Shown piece after piece: positions 1 through 8,105 of a stretch of DNA of 64,000 bases. The notes below the pieces were generated by a model. The model saw nothing but the letters and a program-made list of their open reading frames with translations, searched no databases and was not told the DNA's origin. Every line of letters starts with the position of its first letter. Position 1 is the stretch's first letter. This stretch comes from Exiguobacterium acetylicum (GTDB taxonomy: Bacteria; Bacillota; Bacilli; Exiguobacteriales; Exiguobacteriaceae). The position numbers and the translations under genes are program-made. Location: NCBI RefSeq assembly GCF_019890935.1, contig NZ_CP082333.1, positions 2,878,001 through 2,942,000 of the forward strand. The letters run 5' to 3'.

Positions 1-571
1 TGATGATCATGACTTTCGTATCGAATCGTTGATAACCATAGGTGATCGCTAAGTCACCAAGACCACCGCCTCCAATCGCACCTGCCATCGCCGACGCCCC
101 GATCAAGCCGACCGTCGCGATCGTTAAGTTCAGGATGAGTGAACCGAGTGCTTCCGGTAGGAGGAAGCGGAAAATTGTTTGAAACGGTGTCGCGCCCATC
201 GCTTCTGCTGCTTCAAGAACGCCTTTATCGACTTCGAGTAAAGAACTCTCGATCAGCCGCGCCATGTACGGTGCAGCGTAAAAGACGAGCGGGACGATGG
301 CGGCTTCTGTTCCGATCGATGTCTGGACGATCAACCGTGTCAACGGGATGATCGCAACGAGTAAGATGATGAACGGAATCGAGCGAAAAATATTGACGAT
401 ACTGTTGAAGAACGTGAACAGCGGGACATTTTCAAGCAATGCGCCTTTTCGCGTGACGACAAGCAGGATCCCGAGTGGTAAGCCGATCAAGGTTGAGAAT
501 AAGAGTGAGATGGAGACCATCGTCATCGTCTGTAAGAATGCTGTCCAAATATCACTGTAGTTAACTAGCAT
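1..571 (-). CDS. metI: Methionine ABC transporter permease MetI, partial (3' end outside window)
   Basis: Inner-membrane subunit of the MetNIQ importer, which brings in D/L-methionine. The reading frame begins with ATG at 571, overlaps the end of metN by 11 bases, and runs off the left edge. The translation starts MLVNYSDIWTAFLQT and has several hydrophobic segments. The typical permease-ATPase coupling loop is visible (EAAEAMGATPFQT, then the G-x-x-x-A region and LPEAL). The ribosome site GGAGG lies inside the end of metN, so the two are translationally coupled. The substrate-binding lipoprotein gene metQ would be expected next, beyond the window. Expression should follow the S-box riboswitch upstream of metN. 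Confidence 0.93.
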   Translation of the reverse strand, partial: MLVNYSDIWTAFLQTMTMVSISLLFSTLIGLPLGILLVVTRKGALLENVPLFTFFNSIVNIFRSIPFIILLVAIIPLTRLIVQTSIGTEAAIVPLVFYAAPYMARLIESSLLEVDKGVLEAAEAMGATPFQTIFRFLLPEALGSLILNLTIATVGLIGASAMAGAIGGGGLGDLAITYGYQRFDTKVMII

Positions 572-1589
572 CAGCGAGCACCTCCTCAACCGTCACCTGT
601 GCCTGATCGATGTAGTGTAACGCTCGCTTCACTTCAGCCGGCTCACCAATCAACTCGACGAGTAAGGTGCCGAACGGCGTATCCTGCAATTCTGTGATGC
701 TCCCGTGCAAGATATTGACATCGACGTCAAAGCGTTTTGCGACTTGCGATAAGAGCGGTTGACCGGTATGGTGTCCGAGGAAATGAATCTTATAGATCGG
801 ATTCGCATTCCGGGACTCGATCAACTGGCGAATCGATGCTGGAATCTCGTCGTGCATGACGGAGCGGACGAAGTTTTTCGCTGTCTCAGTCTGCGGGTTT
901 GAAAAGACGTCGAAGACCATTCCTGACTCGATCAACTTTCCAGCTTCGATGACGGCGACCCGGTCGCAAATTTCACGAATGACGCCCATCTCGTGGGTGA
1001 TTAAGAGAATCGTGATCCCGTACTCGGCATTGATCCGTTTTAATAACTGGAGAATATGATGTGTCGTCTGGGGGTCGAGGGCTGACGTCGCTTCGTCACA
1101 TAAGAGGACGGAAGGTTGCGTCGCGAGTGCCCGGGCGATACCAACGCGCTGTTTCTGCCCACCCGACAATTGATCCGGATAATGATCCGCCTTGTCCGCG
1201 AGATCGACGAATTCGAGTAACTCCGTTACCCGGCGGCGAATCTCGTCTTTCTTGACGCCTGCGAGAACGAGTGGTTTCGCGACATTCGTAAAGACCGTGT
1301 TCGCATTCAATAGATTGAAGTGCTGAAAGATCATCCCGATCCGTTGTTTTGCTTGGCGTAATTTTTTCGGAGACAGTTGCGTTAAATCTTCCCCATCGAC
1401 CGTCACCGTTCCTGACGTCGGTCGTTCTAACAGATTGACACAGCGGAGCAGTGAACTTTTTCCGGCACCGCTAAAGCCGATGACACCAAAGATTTCGCCT
1501 TTTTCGATCGTCAGGTCGACACCGTCGAGCGCTGCGATCGCCTGATCTTTCGTGACGTACGTTTTTTTGACTTGATGAAATGCGATCAT
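561..1589 (-). CDS. metN: Methionine ABC transporter ATP-binding protein MetN
   Basis: ATPase of the methionine importer, 342 aa, the usual MetN length. Walker A (GFSGAGKSSLL), the ABC signature LSGGQKQRVGIARAL and Walker B LLCDEATSALD are all intact. A C-terminal NIL/ACT-like domain of about 90 residues, which senses methionine in this family, is present. I chose the ATG at 1589 rather than the in-frame ATG at 1607 because AAGGGGG sits about 8 bases before 1589. It is first in an operon with metI. The leader upstream carries a complete SAM-I riboswitch and terminator, so high SAM should switch the operon off. Confidence 0.96.
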   Translation of the reverse strand: MIAFHQVKKTYVTKDQAIAALDGVDLTIEKGEIFGVIGFSGAGKSSLLRCVNLLERPTSGTVTVDGEDLTQLSPKKLRQAKQRIGMIFQHFNLLNANTVFTNVAKPLVLAGVKKDEIRRRVTELLEFVDLADKADHYPDQLSGGQKQRVGIARALATQPSVLLCDEATSALDPQTTHHILQLLKRINAEYGITILLITHEMGVIREICDRVAVIEAGKLIESGMVFDVFSNPQTETAKNFVRSVMHDEIPASIRQLIESRNANPIYKIHFLGHHTGQPLLSQVAKRFDVDVNILHGSITELQDTPFGTLLVELIGEPAEVKRALHYIDQAQVTVEEVLADAS

Positions 1590-1610
1590 TCCGTTTTCCC
1601 CCTTCATTCA

Positions 1611-1648
1611 ACAAAAAAGGTCCCTTCTTGAGAAACAAGAAGAGACCT
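1611..1648 (-). terminator. Riboswitch-controlled terminator of the metNI leader
   Basis: Read on the minus strand, GGTCTCTTCTTG pairs with CAAGAAGGGACC across a short loop and is followed by a run of T. It lies between the SAM aptamer and the metN ribosome site, so it is the expression platform of the S-box. Confidence 0.9.
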
Positions 1649-1677
1649 GGATCCGCACAGTGGCAGAATCCACTCCA

Positions 1678-1776
1678 CTCATCTCTCAGACATCTGTCTG
1701 ATGGAATTGGCACAGTGCTCATAATGAGTCTGTTGCCGAGGTTTCGTAGGGCCAGTCCCTCCACCTCTCTGGATAA
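1678..1776 (-). promoter_or_regulatory. SAM-I (S-box) riboswitch controlling metNI
   Basis: The minus-strand RNA shows the conserved S-box core: AGAGAGGTGGAGGGACTGGC, then CCTCGGCAAC, then GTGCCAATTCC and a CAGA/TCTG hairpin. The closing P1 helix is CTTATC paired with GATGAG. SAM binding to such aptamers stabilises the anti-antiterminator, so the following terminator forms and metNI is shut off when SAM is plentiful. The match is complete enough to call without a covariance search. Confidence 0.95.
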
Positions 1777-1841
1777 GTATTGCGGTATGAAATTCGTATG
1801 TGCGTTGTTGCGTTGTTGCTTATGTCGTAAAACTAATTTTT

Positions 1842-1870
1842 ACATTACGGGTCGGAACTTTAAAAGTCAA
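1842..1870 (-). promoter_or_regulatory. SigA-type promoter of the metNI leader
   Basis: On the minus strand, TTGACT (1865-1870) and TAATGT (1842-1847) are separated by 17 bases and lie about 70 bases upstream of the S-box P1 helix. Confidence 0.65.
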
Positions 1871-1964
1871 CCAACTTTGCAAAAATAATCCATTTGGCGC
1901 ATATCGATGGATGAACAAGTTATGAATTAGCTTAATGAACGGATCATGATTCGTCAAGAACGAT

Positions 1965-1994
1965 TTGACAAGTCATTTTCGAACGTGCTACCAT
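1965..1994 (+). promoter_or_regulatory. SigA-type promoter of the S-box/hydrolase transcript
   Basis: TTGACA (1965-1970) and TACCAT (1989-1994) with an 18-base spacer, placed about 35 bases before the second S-box. It diverges from the metNI promoter. Confidence 0.6.
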
Positions 1995-2029
1995 CGTTTC
2001 AATGATTATTCCGACAATTCCAATATGAT

Positions 2030-2127
2030 ATTTATCAAGAGTGAACGAGAGACCTGGCTCTATGACTTCACGGCAACCTGCAATCTGTAAGGTGCTCCGA
2101 CCAGCAAAGCGCGGCTTTGGATGATAC
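2030..2127 (+). promoter_or_regulatory. Second SAM-I (S-box) riboswitch, upstream of an alpha/beta hydrolase
   Basis: The plus strand carries AAGAGTGAACGAGAGACCTG, GGCTCTATGA, CACGGCAACC, AAGGTGCTCCGACCAGCAAA and GGATGATA in the order and spacing of an S-box. P1 is TTATC paired with GATGA. It departs from the metN copy at some non-core positions but keeps the GGCAACC and AAGGTGCT core. A terminator and then the hydrolase gene follow. S-boxes normally control methionine, cysteine or SAM genes, so the hydrolase is probably part of that metabolism. Confidence 0.88.
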
Positions 2128-2131
2128 GGTG

Positions 2132-2175
2132 AAAAACTCGTGGGCGTCCAAGCAGTGACGTCGACGAGTTTTTTT
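2132..2175 (+). terminator. Riboswitch-controlled terminator before the hydrolase gene
   Basis: AAACTCGT and ACGAGTTT, with an inner CGTC/GACG pair, form a hairpin followed by seven T. It is placed between the S-box and the ribosome site GGAGG of the hydrolase, as expected for the expression platform. Confidence 0.88.
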
Positions 2176-2197
2176 CATGAATGGAGGAAAAATAGTA

Positions 2198-2956
2198 ATG
2201 ATGAACTATCCTGTACTGACTGGTGCTGAAGCGTTTTATTTTCAAGGTGGACCGATCGGCATTCTAATCTGTCATGGTTTTAATGCGACACCGCAAAGTG
2301 TCCGAGACGTCGGTGAGGCATTCGCTGCTGAAGGTTTTACCGTCTATGCCCCGCGCTTACGTGGACATGGAACGAACGTCCGCGAGTTTGAACAATCGAC
2401 TGCTCGATGTTGGAAGCAAAGCCTGCAAGACGGCTATGAACGTTTACAAGAAACATGCGATCAAGTCTTCGTCATCGGTCAATCGATGGGGGCGACGCTT
2501 GCACTGTCACTCGCCGCTGACGGCATTCCGTTCGCCGGCATCATTACGATTAATGCTGCCCTTTCCGTTCCATCCTATGAAGCACTCTCGTTCGACGACG
2601 GTCCACAGTATTTACCGGAAGGGGCACCGGACATCAAGCGGTCTGCTTTCGAAATCATCTATGACCTCGTTCCGAGCCGTTGTGCGTTCGAACTCGTTCG
2701 TCTGATGGACGAGACGAAAGGACGTCTTGGATCGATCCTTCTACCGACCTTGATTCTTTACTCGGCGACGGATCACGTCGTTCCGCCATCGAGCTCAGAT
2801 TATCTGCATCAACATATCGGGACGAATGATAAACGCAGCTACTGTTTACTCAACTCGTATCACGTCGCGACACTCGATTATGATCAGGATTTGATCGTTC
2901 GTGAGACGATCCGCTTCATCGAACGCTCAAGCCGGTTCTCACAGGAAACGGGATAA
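2198..2956 (+). CDS. Est30/YvaK-like alpha/beta hydrolase (carboxylesterase family), S-box controlled
   Basis: A cytoplasmic serine hydrolase of about 252 aa with the alpha/beta fold. The oxyanion region is ILICHGFNATPQS, the nucleophile elbow is GQSMGAT, the acid lies in YSATDHVVP and the histidine in NSYHVATLD. These are the hallmarks of the Est30 carboxylesterase and monoacylglycerol-lipase-like group. The start at 2198 was chosen because GGAGG ends 10 bases before it; the in-frame ATG at 2177 lies in the terminator stem and lacks a ribosome site. The gene stands alone, opposite metNI, behind its own SAM riboswitch. The true substrate is unknown. A role in releasing an acyl or ester group in methionine, homocysteine or SAM-related metabolism is only an inference from the riboswitch. 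Confidence 0.85.
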   Translation: MMNYPVLTGAEAFYFQGGPIGILICHGFNATPQSVRDVGEAFAAEGFTVYAPRLRGHGTNVREFEQSTARCWKQSLQDGYERLQETCDQVFVIGQSMGATLALSLAADGIPFAGIITINAALSVPSYEALSFDDGPQYLPEGAPDIKRSAFEIIYDLVPSRCAFELVRLMDETKGRLGSILLPTLILYSATDHVVPPSSSDYLHQHIGTNDKRSYCLLNSYHVATLDYDQDLIVRETIRFIERSSRFSQETG

Positions 2957-2993
2957 TAAAAAAAACAGCTATTCACTTAAAAGCGAATAGCTG
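2957..2993 (-). terminator. Terminator of tdk
   Basis: CAGCTATTC pairs with GAATAGCTG. On the minus strand it is followed by a run of eight T, so it suits tdk. Confidence 0.8.
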
Positions 2994-3004
2994 CTACATC
3001 AAAG

Positions 3005-3031
3005 GACGACCGCGATCGGTTCGTCTTTTTT
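3005..3031 (+). terminator. Terminator of the hydrolase gene
   Basis: GACGACCG pairs with CGGTTCGTC (one bulge) and is followed by seven T on the plus strand. It touches the tdk stop codon. Confidence 0.7.
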
Positions 3032-3648
3032 TAATTTTCTTGGTGCTGCACCGACTGGAGCGGCTTCGGTTTTCCAGGCACCTCATGGCAATGGCGGCAT
3101 CGTGGCTCATACGATTCTGAAGCGCCTACTAGGATGATCGGATCATCGTAGTTCGCTGGTTTTCCATCAATCAACCGTTGTGTCCGGGAAGCCGGATCCC
3201 CACACGAAAGACAGATGGCTTGCAGCTTCGTCACGAATTCTGCGCGCGCCAGTAATTCCGGCATCTTGCCGAATGGCTCTGCCCGGAAATCTTGATCAAG
3301 ACCTGCACAAATGACGCGTTTTCCGTCTTGTGCGAGTGCTTCGATGACTTGTACGATCTCATCATCAAAGAATTGAACTTCATCGATTCCGACGATTTGT
3401 GTTTCTTCTGCTACTGCTGCGTAGAGATCGCGACTCGTCGCCATCGGAATCGCCACGACGGAGTTGCCGATATGAGAGACGACATGCTCTTCATGGTACC
3501 GGTCGTCGATTGCCGGCTTGAATACTTGAACGGGCAGTTTGCCGTACTGCGCCCGTCTGACACGACGAATCAACTCTTCCGATTTCCCGGAAAACATACT
3601 GCCACAAATTACTTCGATCCAGCCGTACTGATTTATTACATGCATCAT
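3031..3648 (-). CDS. tdk: Thymidine kinase (type II)
   Basis: Salvage enzyme that phosphorylates thymidine to dTMP; 205 aa, cytosolic. The P-loop [11 protein letters not shown] is near the N-terminus. The DEVQFFD motif (Walker B) and the lasso zinc site CLSCG...CRHC are intact. The N-terminus [16 protein letters not shown] matches the family. I set the start at the tandem ATG at 3648, preceded by AGAGGA about 12 bases away; a longer frame reaches 3735 but its extra residues do not resemble the family. In Bacillus tdk follows rho-rpmE, and that order is kept here with a DedA gene inserted on the other strand. Confidence 0.95.
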   Translation of the reverse strand: MMHVINQYGWIEVICGSMFSGKSEELIRRVRRAQYGKLPVQVFKPAIDDRYHEEHVVSHIGNSVVAIPMATSRDLYAAVAEETQIVGIDEVQFFDDEIVQVIEALAQDGKRVICAGLDQDFRAEPFGKMPELLARAEFVTKLQAICLSCGDPASRTQRLIDGKPANYDDPIILVGASESYEPRCRHCHEVPGKPKPLQSVQHQEN

Positions 3649-3828
3649 CGTCCGACACCGTCCTCTAAAAATAGTCACTTTAACGAGTATAGCCCGAAAC
3701 GGTATCGAGAAAAAGGGTTGACTTCCGGAAATCAAAATTCATTTTTTCTTTACCTAGAATTTTTGTCCTTTCATTCCAACCGTCCCCTATTTCCTGTACA
3801 CTGAAGAAGAAGACTCTCACGAAAGAAG

Positions 3829-4479
3829 GTGTCCCCGATTCATCATCTCTTACATGACATCCTGCACCAATATGGTGCCCTTGGTCTCTCCGTCCTTCTC
3901 GCAGGTGGTATCGTGGGATTGCCGGTTCCTGATGAGACCCTGCTCGTCCTGTCCGGTTTTTGGATGCATCAAGGCAATCTACCACTCGTCGGTACGATTC
4001 TCGCCGCTTACGCCGGCAGTTGTATCGGGATGACGATCAGCTATTTACTCGGATTAAAACTCGGTATGCCACTATTACACCGCGTCGGACCGAAAATGCG
4101 TATCTCAGAAAAACATATTCTTTCCGCTGAAGCCGGATTTCGTCGTTACGGAAAATCGGTCCTAATCATCGGTTACTACATACCTGGTCTCCGCCAACTC
4201 TCTGCCTTTTTTGCAGGTGTCTCGAAAATGCCGTTTCGCGTGTTTGCGAGTTATGCGTATACAGGTGCGTTGATTTGGATCAGCGTGTTCTTAGGCGCTG
4301 GCTACTTTGTCGGTCGTCATCTCTCGTTCCACAAAGTCGTGGACTATATCTTGGCACATCCGGAAGTCATGCCGTATTTAATCGGGATTGCCGGTGGAAT
4401 CGCCTTCTCCTTCGTCTTGAAGACGTATCTCGCGTATCGTTCACAATTCAGTCTATACAAAAACAGCCTGCTTCCATAA
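3829..4479 (+). CDS. DedA family membrane protein (SNARE-associated/VTT domain)
   Basis: An integral membrane protein of about 216 aa from the DedA family, members of which act in membrane lipid (for example undecaprenyl phosphate or phosphatidylethanolamine) flipping and envelope homeostasis. The conserved GLPVPDETLLVLSGF segment, the re-entrant loop GSCIGMTISYLLG and the GYYIPGLRQLSAFFAG block with its family arginine are all seen. The start is uncertain: GTG at 3829 has its AAGAAGG immediately adjacent, which is too close, while ATT at 3838 is better spaced from that site. The substrate cannot be told from sequence. Confidence 0.85.
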   Translation: MSPIHHLLHDILHQYGALGLSVLLAGGIVGLPVPDETLLVLSGFWMHQGNLPLVGTILAAYAGSCIGMTISYLLGLKLGMPLLHRVGPKMRISEKHILSAEAGFRRYGKSVLIIGYYIPGLRQLSAFFAGVSKMPFRVFASYAYTGALIWISVFLGAGYFVGRHLSFHKVVDYILAHPEVMPYLIGIAGGIAFSFVLKTYLAYRSQFSLYKNSLLP

Positions 4480-4499
4480 TGGAGGCAGGCTGTTTTTTT
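4462..4499. terminator. Bidirectional terminator between dedA and rpmE2
   Basis: AACAGCCTGC pairs with GCAGGCTGTT and is flanked by A on the left and seven T on the right. It can serve the convergent dedA and rpmE2 genes. Confidence 0.88.
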
Positions 4500-4515
4500 A
4501 AGAACCGACAAGTGA

Positions 4516-4761
4516 TTACTTGCGGCCGTATTTTTTGTTGAAGCGATCGACACGACCATCTGCCGCGTTGAACTTTTGACGACCTGTGTAGAATGGGTGC
4601 GAGTCTGAAGACACATCCACACGGATGAGTGGGTACTCGTTACCATCTTCCCAAGTGATCGTTTCGTTCGAAGAACGAGTAGAACCGCTTAAGAATTTGT
4701 ACTCAGTCGTTGAATCCATAAATACTACTTTGTTGTAGTTAGGGTGAATTCCTTGTTTCAT
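4516..4761 (-). CDS. rpmE2: 50S ribosomal protein L31 type B (zinc-free form)
   Basis: Large-subunit ribosomal protein, 81 aa. [16 protein letters not shown] and [10 protein letters not shown] identify the L31 type B family. The protein has no cysteine, so it is the zinc-independent (C-minus) form that replaces the zinc form under zinc limitation in B. subtilis. The ribosome site GAAGGAGAG precedes the ATG by about 9 bases. It occupies the place next to rho where B. subtilis carries the zinc-binding rpmE. Confidence 0.96.
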   Translation of the reverse strand: MKQGIHPNYNKVVFMDSTTEYKFLSGSTRSSNETITWEDGNEYPLIRVDVSSDSHPFYTGRQKFNAADGRVDRFNKKYGRK

Positions 4762-4783
4762 GGTTGATTTCTCTCCTTCCGCC

Positions 4784-4804
4784 CTGGTTCATTTGCTGAG
4801 CCAG
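4784..4804 (-). promoter_or_regulatory. Hairpin in the rpmE2 5' leader, possible L31 autoregulatory site
   Basis: CTGGCTCA and TGAACCAG form a short stem in the roughly 50-base leader between the promoter and the rpmE2 ribosome site. Ribosomal L31 leaders are known regulatory RNAs in Firmicutes. The link here is inferred from position only. Confidence 0.35.
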
Positions 4805-4820
4805 AGTAAGTTACCTTCCT

Positions 4821-4849
4821 ATACTAAACGATTTTTTTACGCGTCGCAA
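4821..4849 (-). promoter_or_regulatory. Promoter of rpmE2
   Basis: On the minus strand TTGCGA (4844-4849), a 17-base spacer and TAGTAT (4821-4826). The -35 hexamer lies only a few bases before the rho stop codon, so rpmE2 can be expressed independently of rho. Confidence 0.6.
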
Positions 4850-4852
4850 TAG

Positions 4853-6226
4853 TTATTTTTCCGTCGTCGTTTCCTTCTTGACGGTACGCGGTTTAGCCGG
4901 TGCGCGTCGGACCGTCTTCTTCTTTTCTTTCTCGAGTTCAACGAAAAATTCTTCATTATTTTTCGTATCGCGAATCTTCCGTAGGAACGTATCGACGAAC
5001 TCGTTCGACTCATTCATCGTCCGGCGAATCGTCCAAAGCGCATCGAGTTGCTCTTTTGGAAGCAAGAGTTCTTCCTTCCGTGTACCGGACTTCCGAATGT
5101 CGATCGCTGGGAAGATCCGACGCTCTGACAGCTTACGATCAAGATGCAACTCCATGTTACCCGTCCCTTTGAACTCCTCATAGATGACGTCATCCATGCG
5201 TGATCCTGTCTCAACGAGTGCTGTCGCAAGAATCGTTAAACTACCACCGTGTTCGATGTTTCGCGCTGCCCCAAAGAATCGTTTTGGCTTATGGAACGCA
5301 GCCGGGTCGATCCCCCCTGAGAGCGTCCGACCGCTTTGCGGTACCGTTAAGTTATAGGCACGTGTCAGACGCGTGATCGAATCCATCAAGATGACGACAT
5401 CCTTCTTGTGTTCGACGAGTCGCATCGCCCGCTCGAGGACAAGCTCAGAAATCCGGACGTGGTTGTCTGGTGTTTCGTCAAACGTCGAGCTGACGACGTC
5501 TGCTCCCGGAACTGAACGCTCAATATCCGTCACTTCCTCCGGTCGCTCATCAATCAAGAGAATGATCAGTTCGACATCCGGATGATTCTCCTGAATCGAG
5601 TTTGCGATTTCTTTGAGAAGTGATGTCTTCCCTGCTTTTGGTGGTGCGACGATCAAACCACGTTGACCAAACCCAACCGGTGCAATCATATCCATGACAC
5701 GAACGGATAGATGGCGTGGTTCTGTCTCAAGTCGCATCAATCGGTCCGGATAGATCGGTGTCAGTGCCGGGAAGAATAAACGGTTACGGGCAGTATCCGG
5801 TGCTTCACCGTTGACGGCTTCCACACTAAGTAATCCCTGGAACCGTTCGTTTTCCTTCGGTGGACGGACTTTACCTGTGACGACATCACCATTACGTAGA
5901 TTAAAGCGTCGGATTTGAGATGCTGCGATATAAATATCTTCAGAGGATTGGGAATAATTGATAGGACGAAGGAAGCCAAAGCCACCATCGTTTTGCATTT
6001 GTGGATTGCCAGGGATGACTTCGAGTACCCCTTCGAGGAAATAAAGACCAGTCGATTCAGCCTGTGCTTTTAGAATCTTGAACATCAACTCGCGTTTACG
6101 GGCTTCCCGGTATTGTGGGACATTTTTCGTTTTTGCGATTTCATAGAGTTCTTTTAATGTCAGTTGGCTCAATTGAGCCAGTGTATAGGAACGTTCTGGT
6201 TTATCTTTTTTATCAGTTGTTGGCAT
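4853..6226 (-). CDS. rho: Transcription termination factor Rho
   Basis: Hexameric RNA helicase that ends transcription of untranslated RNA; 457 aa. The N-terminal helical domain ([13 protein letters not shown]) is followed by a cold-shock RNA-binding domain ([11 protein letters not shown]) and a RecA-like ATPase with [11 protein letters not shown] as Walker [13 protein letters not shown], and the Q and R loops. The C-terminus carries a basic tail rich in K/R/T. I chose the ATG at 6226, which has AGGTGA 6 bases upstream, rather than the GTG at 6235. It sits upstream of rpmE2 and downstream of glpX, as in Bacillus, though two extra genes separate it from glpX. Confidence 0.97.
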   Translation of the reverse strand: MPTTDKKDKPERSYTLAQLSQLTLKELYEIAKTKNVPQYREARKRELMFKILKAQAESTGLYFLEGVLEVIPGNPQMQNDGGFGFLRPINYSQSSEDIYIAASQIRRFNLRNGDVVTGKVRPPKENERFQGLLSVEAVNGEAPDTARNRLFFPALTPIYPDRLMRLETEPRHLSVRVMDMIAPVGFGQRGLIVAPPKAGKTSLLKEIANSIQENHPDVELIILLIDERPEEVTDIERSVPGADVVSSTFDETPDNHVRISELVLERAMRLVEHKKDVVILMDSITRLTRAYNLTVPQSGRTLSGGIDPAAFHKPKRFFGAARNIEHGGSLTILATALVETGSRMDDVIYEEFKGTGNMELHLDRKLSERRIFPAIDIRKSGTRKEELLLPKEQLDALWTIRRTMNESNEFVDTFLRKIRDTKNNEEFFVELEKEKKKTVRRAPAKPRTVKKETTTEK

Positions 6227-6581
6227 GTTCTTCACCTATTCTTTATAAATTCAACTGCATTCAGCATACTTCCATACATACATCTAGAGGTATCTTATTA
6301 TATTCGTGAACTAAAGGTATCATATTTTTTTGAATTCGTCGTTAACAATCCTCTGCGTTTCTTACTTTGTAATATTCAAGGATATTATTTCAGTTATGTT
6401 ACAAAAGCATCTGTTTTGTCTTCTAACTGAAAAAACGTTTTCAAGTGTGCTCGTGCTAAGATATTCCTGCAGACAAAATTCTTACACAGTTGTAAGGTAG
6501 ACTGCTTAATCACACACTTAATGATTTCATCATATAACTTACGGACGCAACACACTACATTTAAACGGAGGAATTCTTAAC
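6227..6581. other. AT-rich intergenic region between divergent rho and the NlpC/P60 gene
   Basis: About 355 bases without a credible gene. It must hold the divergent promoters of rho and the cell-wall hydrolase; no clear -35/-10 pair stands out. A perfect palindrome CTTACA-CAGT-TGTAAG at 6481-6496, about 85 bases before the hydrolase start, could be an operator. Its arms resemble the TGTAA halves used by the cell-wall regulator WalR, but these are inverted rather than in direct repeat. Confidence 0.4.
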
Positions 6582-7259
6582 ATGAAACGTTTTCTAGCAT
6601 CGATCGCGACGGCAGCCTTAGTGGTTTCAGGTTTTACATCAGTGGGTACAGGTAAAGTTGAAGCAGCGACAGTCACGAAAGTCAAGATCACGGACAACGG
6701 TCTTCGTGTTCGGACAGCACCTTCTACGAAAGCAAGCATCGTCGGGAAAGTCAACGCTGGTCAAGTCTTTACATACAAAGGCAAATCAGGCAGCTGGACA
6801 AAAATCTCATACGGCGGTAAAACACGCTATGTCTACTCACAGTACACAAAGACATACAAATCATCTTCTAGCGCTAAAAAATCAACAAGCTCTTCTTCTA
6901 AACGGACGAAAATCCTGAACGAAGCAGCAAAACATAAAGGTACACCTTATGTATGGGGCGGAACAACGACTCGTGGATTCGACTGCTCTGGTTTCACAAG
7001 CTACGTGTACAAGAAAGCGGCTGGTAAAACATTGCCACGTACGTCTTCTTCACAATATTCTTCTTCTAAGAAAGTCAGCGTTTCAAAAGTACAACCAGGA
7101 GATCTTGTCTTCTTCTCACACGGTAGCGGCATTCAGCACGTTGGGATCGCAACAAGCAAGTCAAGCATGGTCAACTCAGAAACAGGTGGCGTTAAATACT
7201 CAAGCTTCAAATCAGGGTACTGGGGTTCACGCCTTGTCGGCGCAGGATCTTACCTATAA
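6582..7259 (+). CDS. Secreted SH3b-NlpC/P60 peptidoglycan endopeptidase
   Basis: Cell-wall hydrolase of 225 aa expected to cut peptide stems. Signal peptide 1-29 (hydrophobic core then KVEA-A). An SH3b wall-binding domain covers roughly residues 31-90, a Ser/Lys-rich linker 91-108, and the NlpC/P60 catalytic domain 109-225 with Cys135 (FDCSGF) and His186 (QHVGIA). The third, often histidine, catalytic position falls at or near Asn198 (MVNSE), which is less usual. The ribosome site GGAGG precedes the ATG by 9 bases. It ends before a terminator, so it is monocistronic. Confidence 0.92.
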   Translation: MKRFLASIATAALVVSGFTSVGTGKVEAATVTKVKITDNGLRVRTAPSTKASIVGKVNAGQVFTYKGKSGSWTKISYGGKTRYVYSQYTKTYKSSSSAKKSTSSSSKRTKILNEAAKHKGTPYVWGGTTTRGFDCSGFTSYVYKKAAGKTLPRTSSSQYSSSKKVSVSKVQPGDLVFFSHGSGIQHVGIATSKSSMVNSETGGVKYSSFKSGYWGSRLVGAGSYL

Positions 7260-7272
7260 TTCATCATCTCAA

Positions 7273-7304
7273 AGCGGTTGAGCATTGGCTCGATCGCTTT
7301 TTTT
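7273..7304 (+). terminator. Terminator of the NlpC/P60 gene
   Basis: AGCGGTTGAGC pairs with GCTCGATCGCT (two G-U pairs) and is followed by seven T. Confidence 0.75.
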
Positions 7305-7329
7305 ATCTCATTCATAAGGAGGAAACAAG

Positions 7330-8097
7330 ATGCATGTCTTAATCACAGGTGCTTCAAGAGGTCTTGGTCGTGAATTCGCTTATCTGCATGCACGACAAGG
7401 GGATCACGTCCTGCTCGTCGGACGCGATGCGACAGCGCTCTTCGAGACGAAGTTCCATGTCGAGCGACTCGGGGGAACGGCAACCGTCTTTCCGTATGAC
7501 TTAACGCAGCGGACGCATCGTCTGGCACTGTTTCGGGCAACGGAACAGATTCCGGTCGACTGCGTCATCAACAATGCTGGAATCGGTGTCTTCGGTTCCT
7601 TCCTTGAGACCTCGTTTGAAGACGAGTCCCGGATGATTGCTTTAAACATCGAAGCGTTGACACACGTGACGAAGATCTATGCCTCACGGATGAAAGAACA
7701 GGGAATCAAAGGACGTATCGTCCATCTCGCGTCAACGGCTGCATTTGAAGGCGGACCATGGCTGAGTGTCTATTACGCGACAAAAGCCTATGTCCTTCAT
7801 TTCTCGGAAGGCTTGACAGAAGAGCTCGCAGTAGACGGGATTCAAGTGAGCGTCGTCTGTCCGGGCGCGACCCATACCGGCTTCGAATCGGCAGCAAATC
7901 TTGATCAATCACGCTTGTTCTTGCGACCAGGCGTCATGGATGCTCCGACGGTTGCGCGCATCGCCTACCGTGGCTATATGAAAGGGAAAACGTTCATCGT
8001 GCCTGGCTTCGGCAATGCCTGGTATATCTTTTCAACCCGTTTTCTACCGCGTCGGTACGTCACCCGACAAGCAGGAGAAGTCCAGCGTCCGCGGTGA
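7330..8097 (+). CDS. Short-chain dehydrogenase/reductase (DltE/YqjQ-like)
   Basis: NAD(P)-dependent oxidoreductase of 255 aa. TGASRGLG at residues 6-13 binds the cofactor, NNAG at 81-84 is the structural motif, and the catalytic set is Ser135, Tyr148 and Lys152 (YYATK). The VCPGATHTGF segment follows as in classical SDRs. The region from about residue 225 (YIFSTRFLPRRYVTR) is hydrophobic/basic, which is common in the DltE-type subgroup. AAGGAGG lies 8 bases before the ATG. Substrate unknown. Confidence 0.88.
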   Translation: MHVLITGASRGLGREFAYLHARQGDHVLLVGRDATALFETKFHVERLGGTATVFPYDLTQRTHRLALFRATEQIPVDCVINNAGIGVFGSFLETSFEDESRMIALNIEALTHVTKIYASRMKEQGIKGRIVHLASTAAFEGGPWLSVYYATKAYVLHFSEGLTEELAVDGIQVSVVCPGATHTGFESAANLDQSRLFLRPGVMDAPTVARIAYRGYMKGKTFIVPGFGNAWYIFSTRFLPRRYVTRQAGEVQRPR

Positions 8098-8105
8098 TAG
8101 TTATA

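Noticed and set aside
6481-6496. WalR site before the NlpC/P60 gene
   Set aside because: The TGTAA-like arms are inverted instead of the direct repeat WalR uses, so I list it only as a palindrome.
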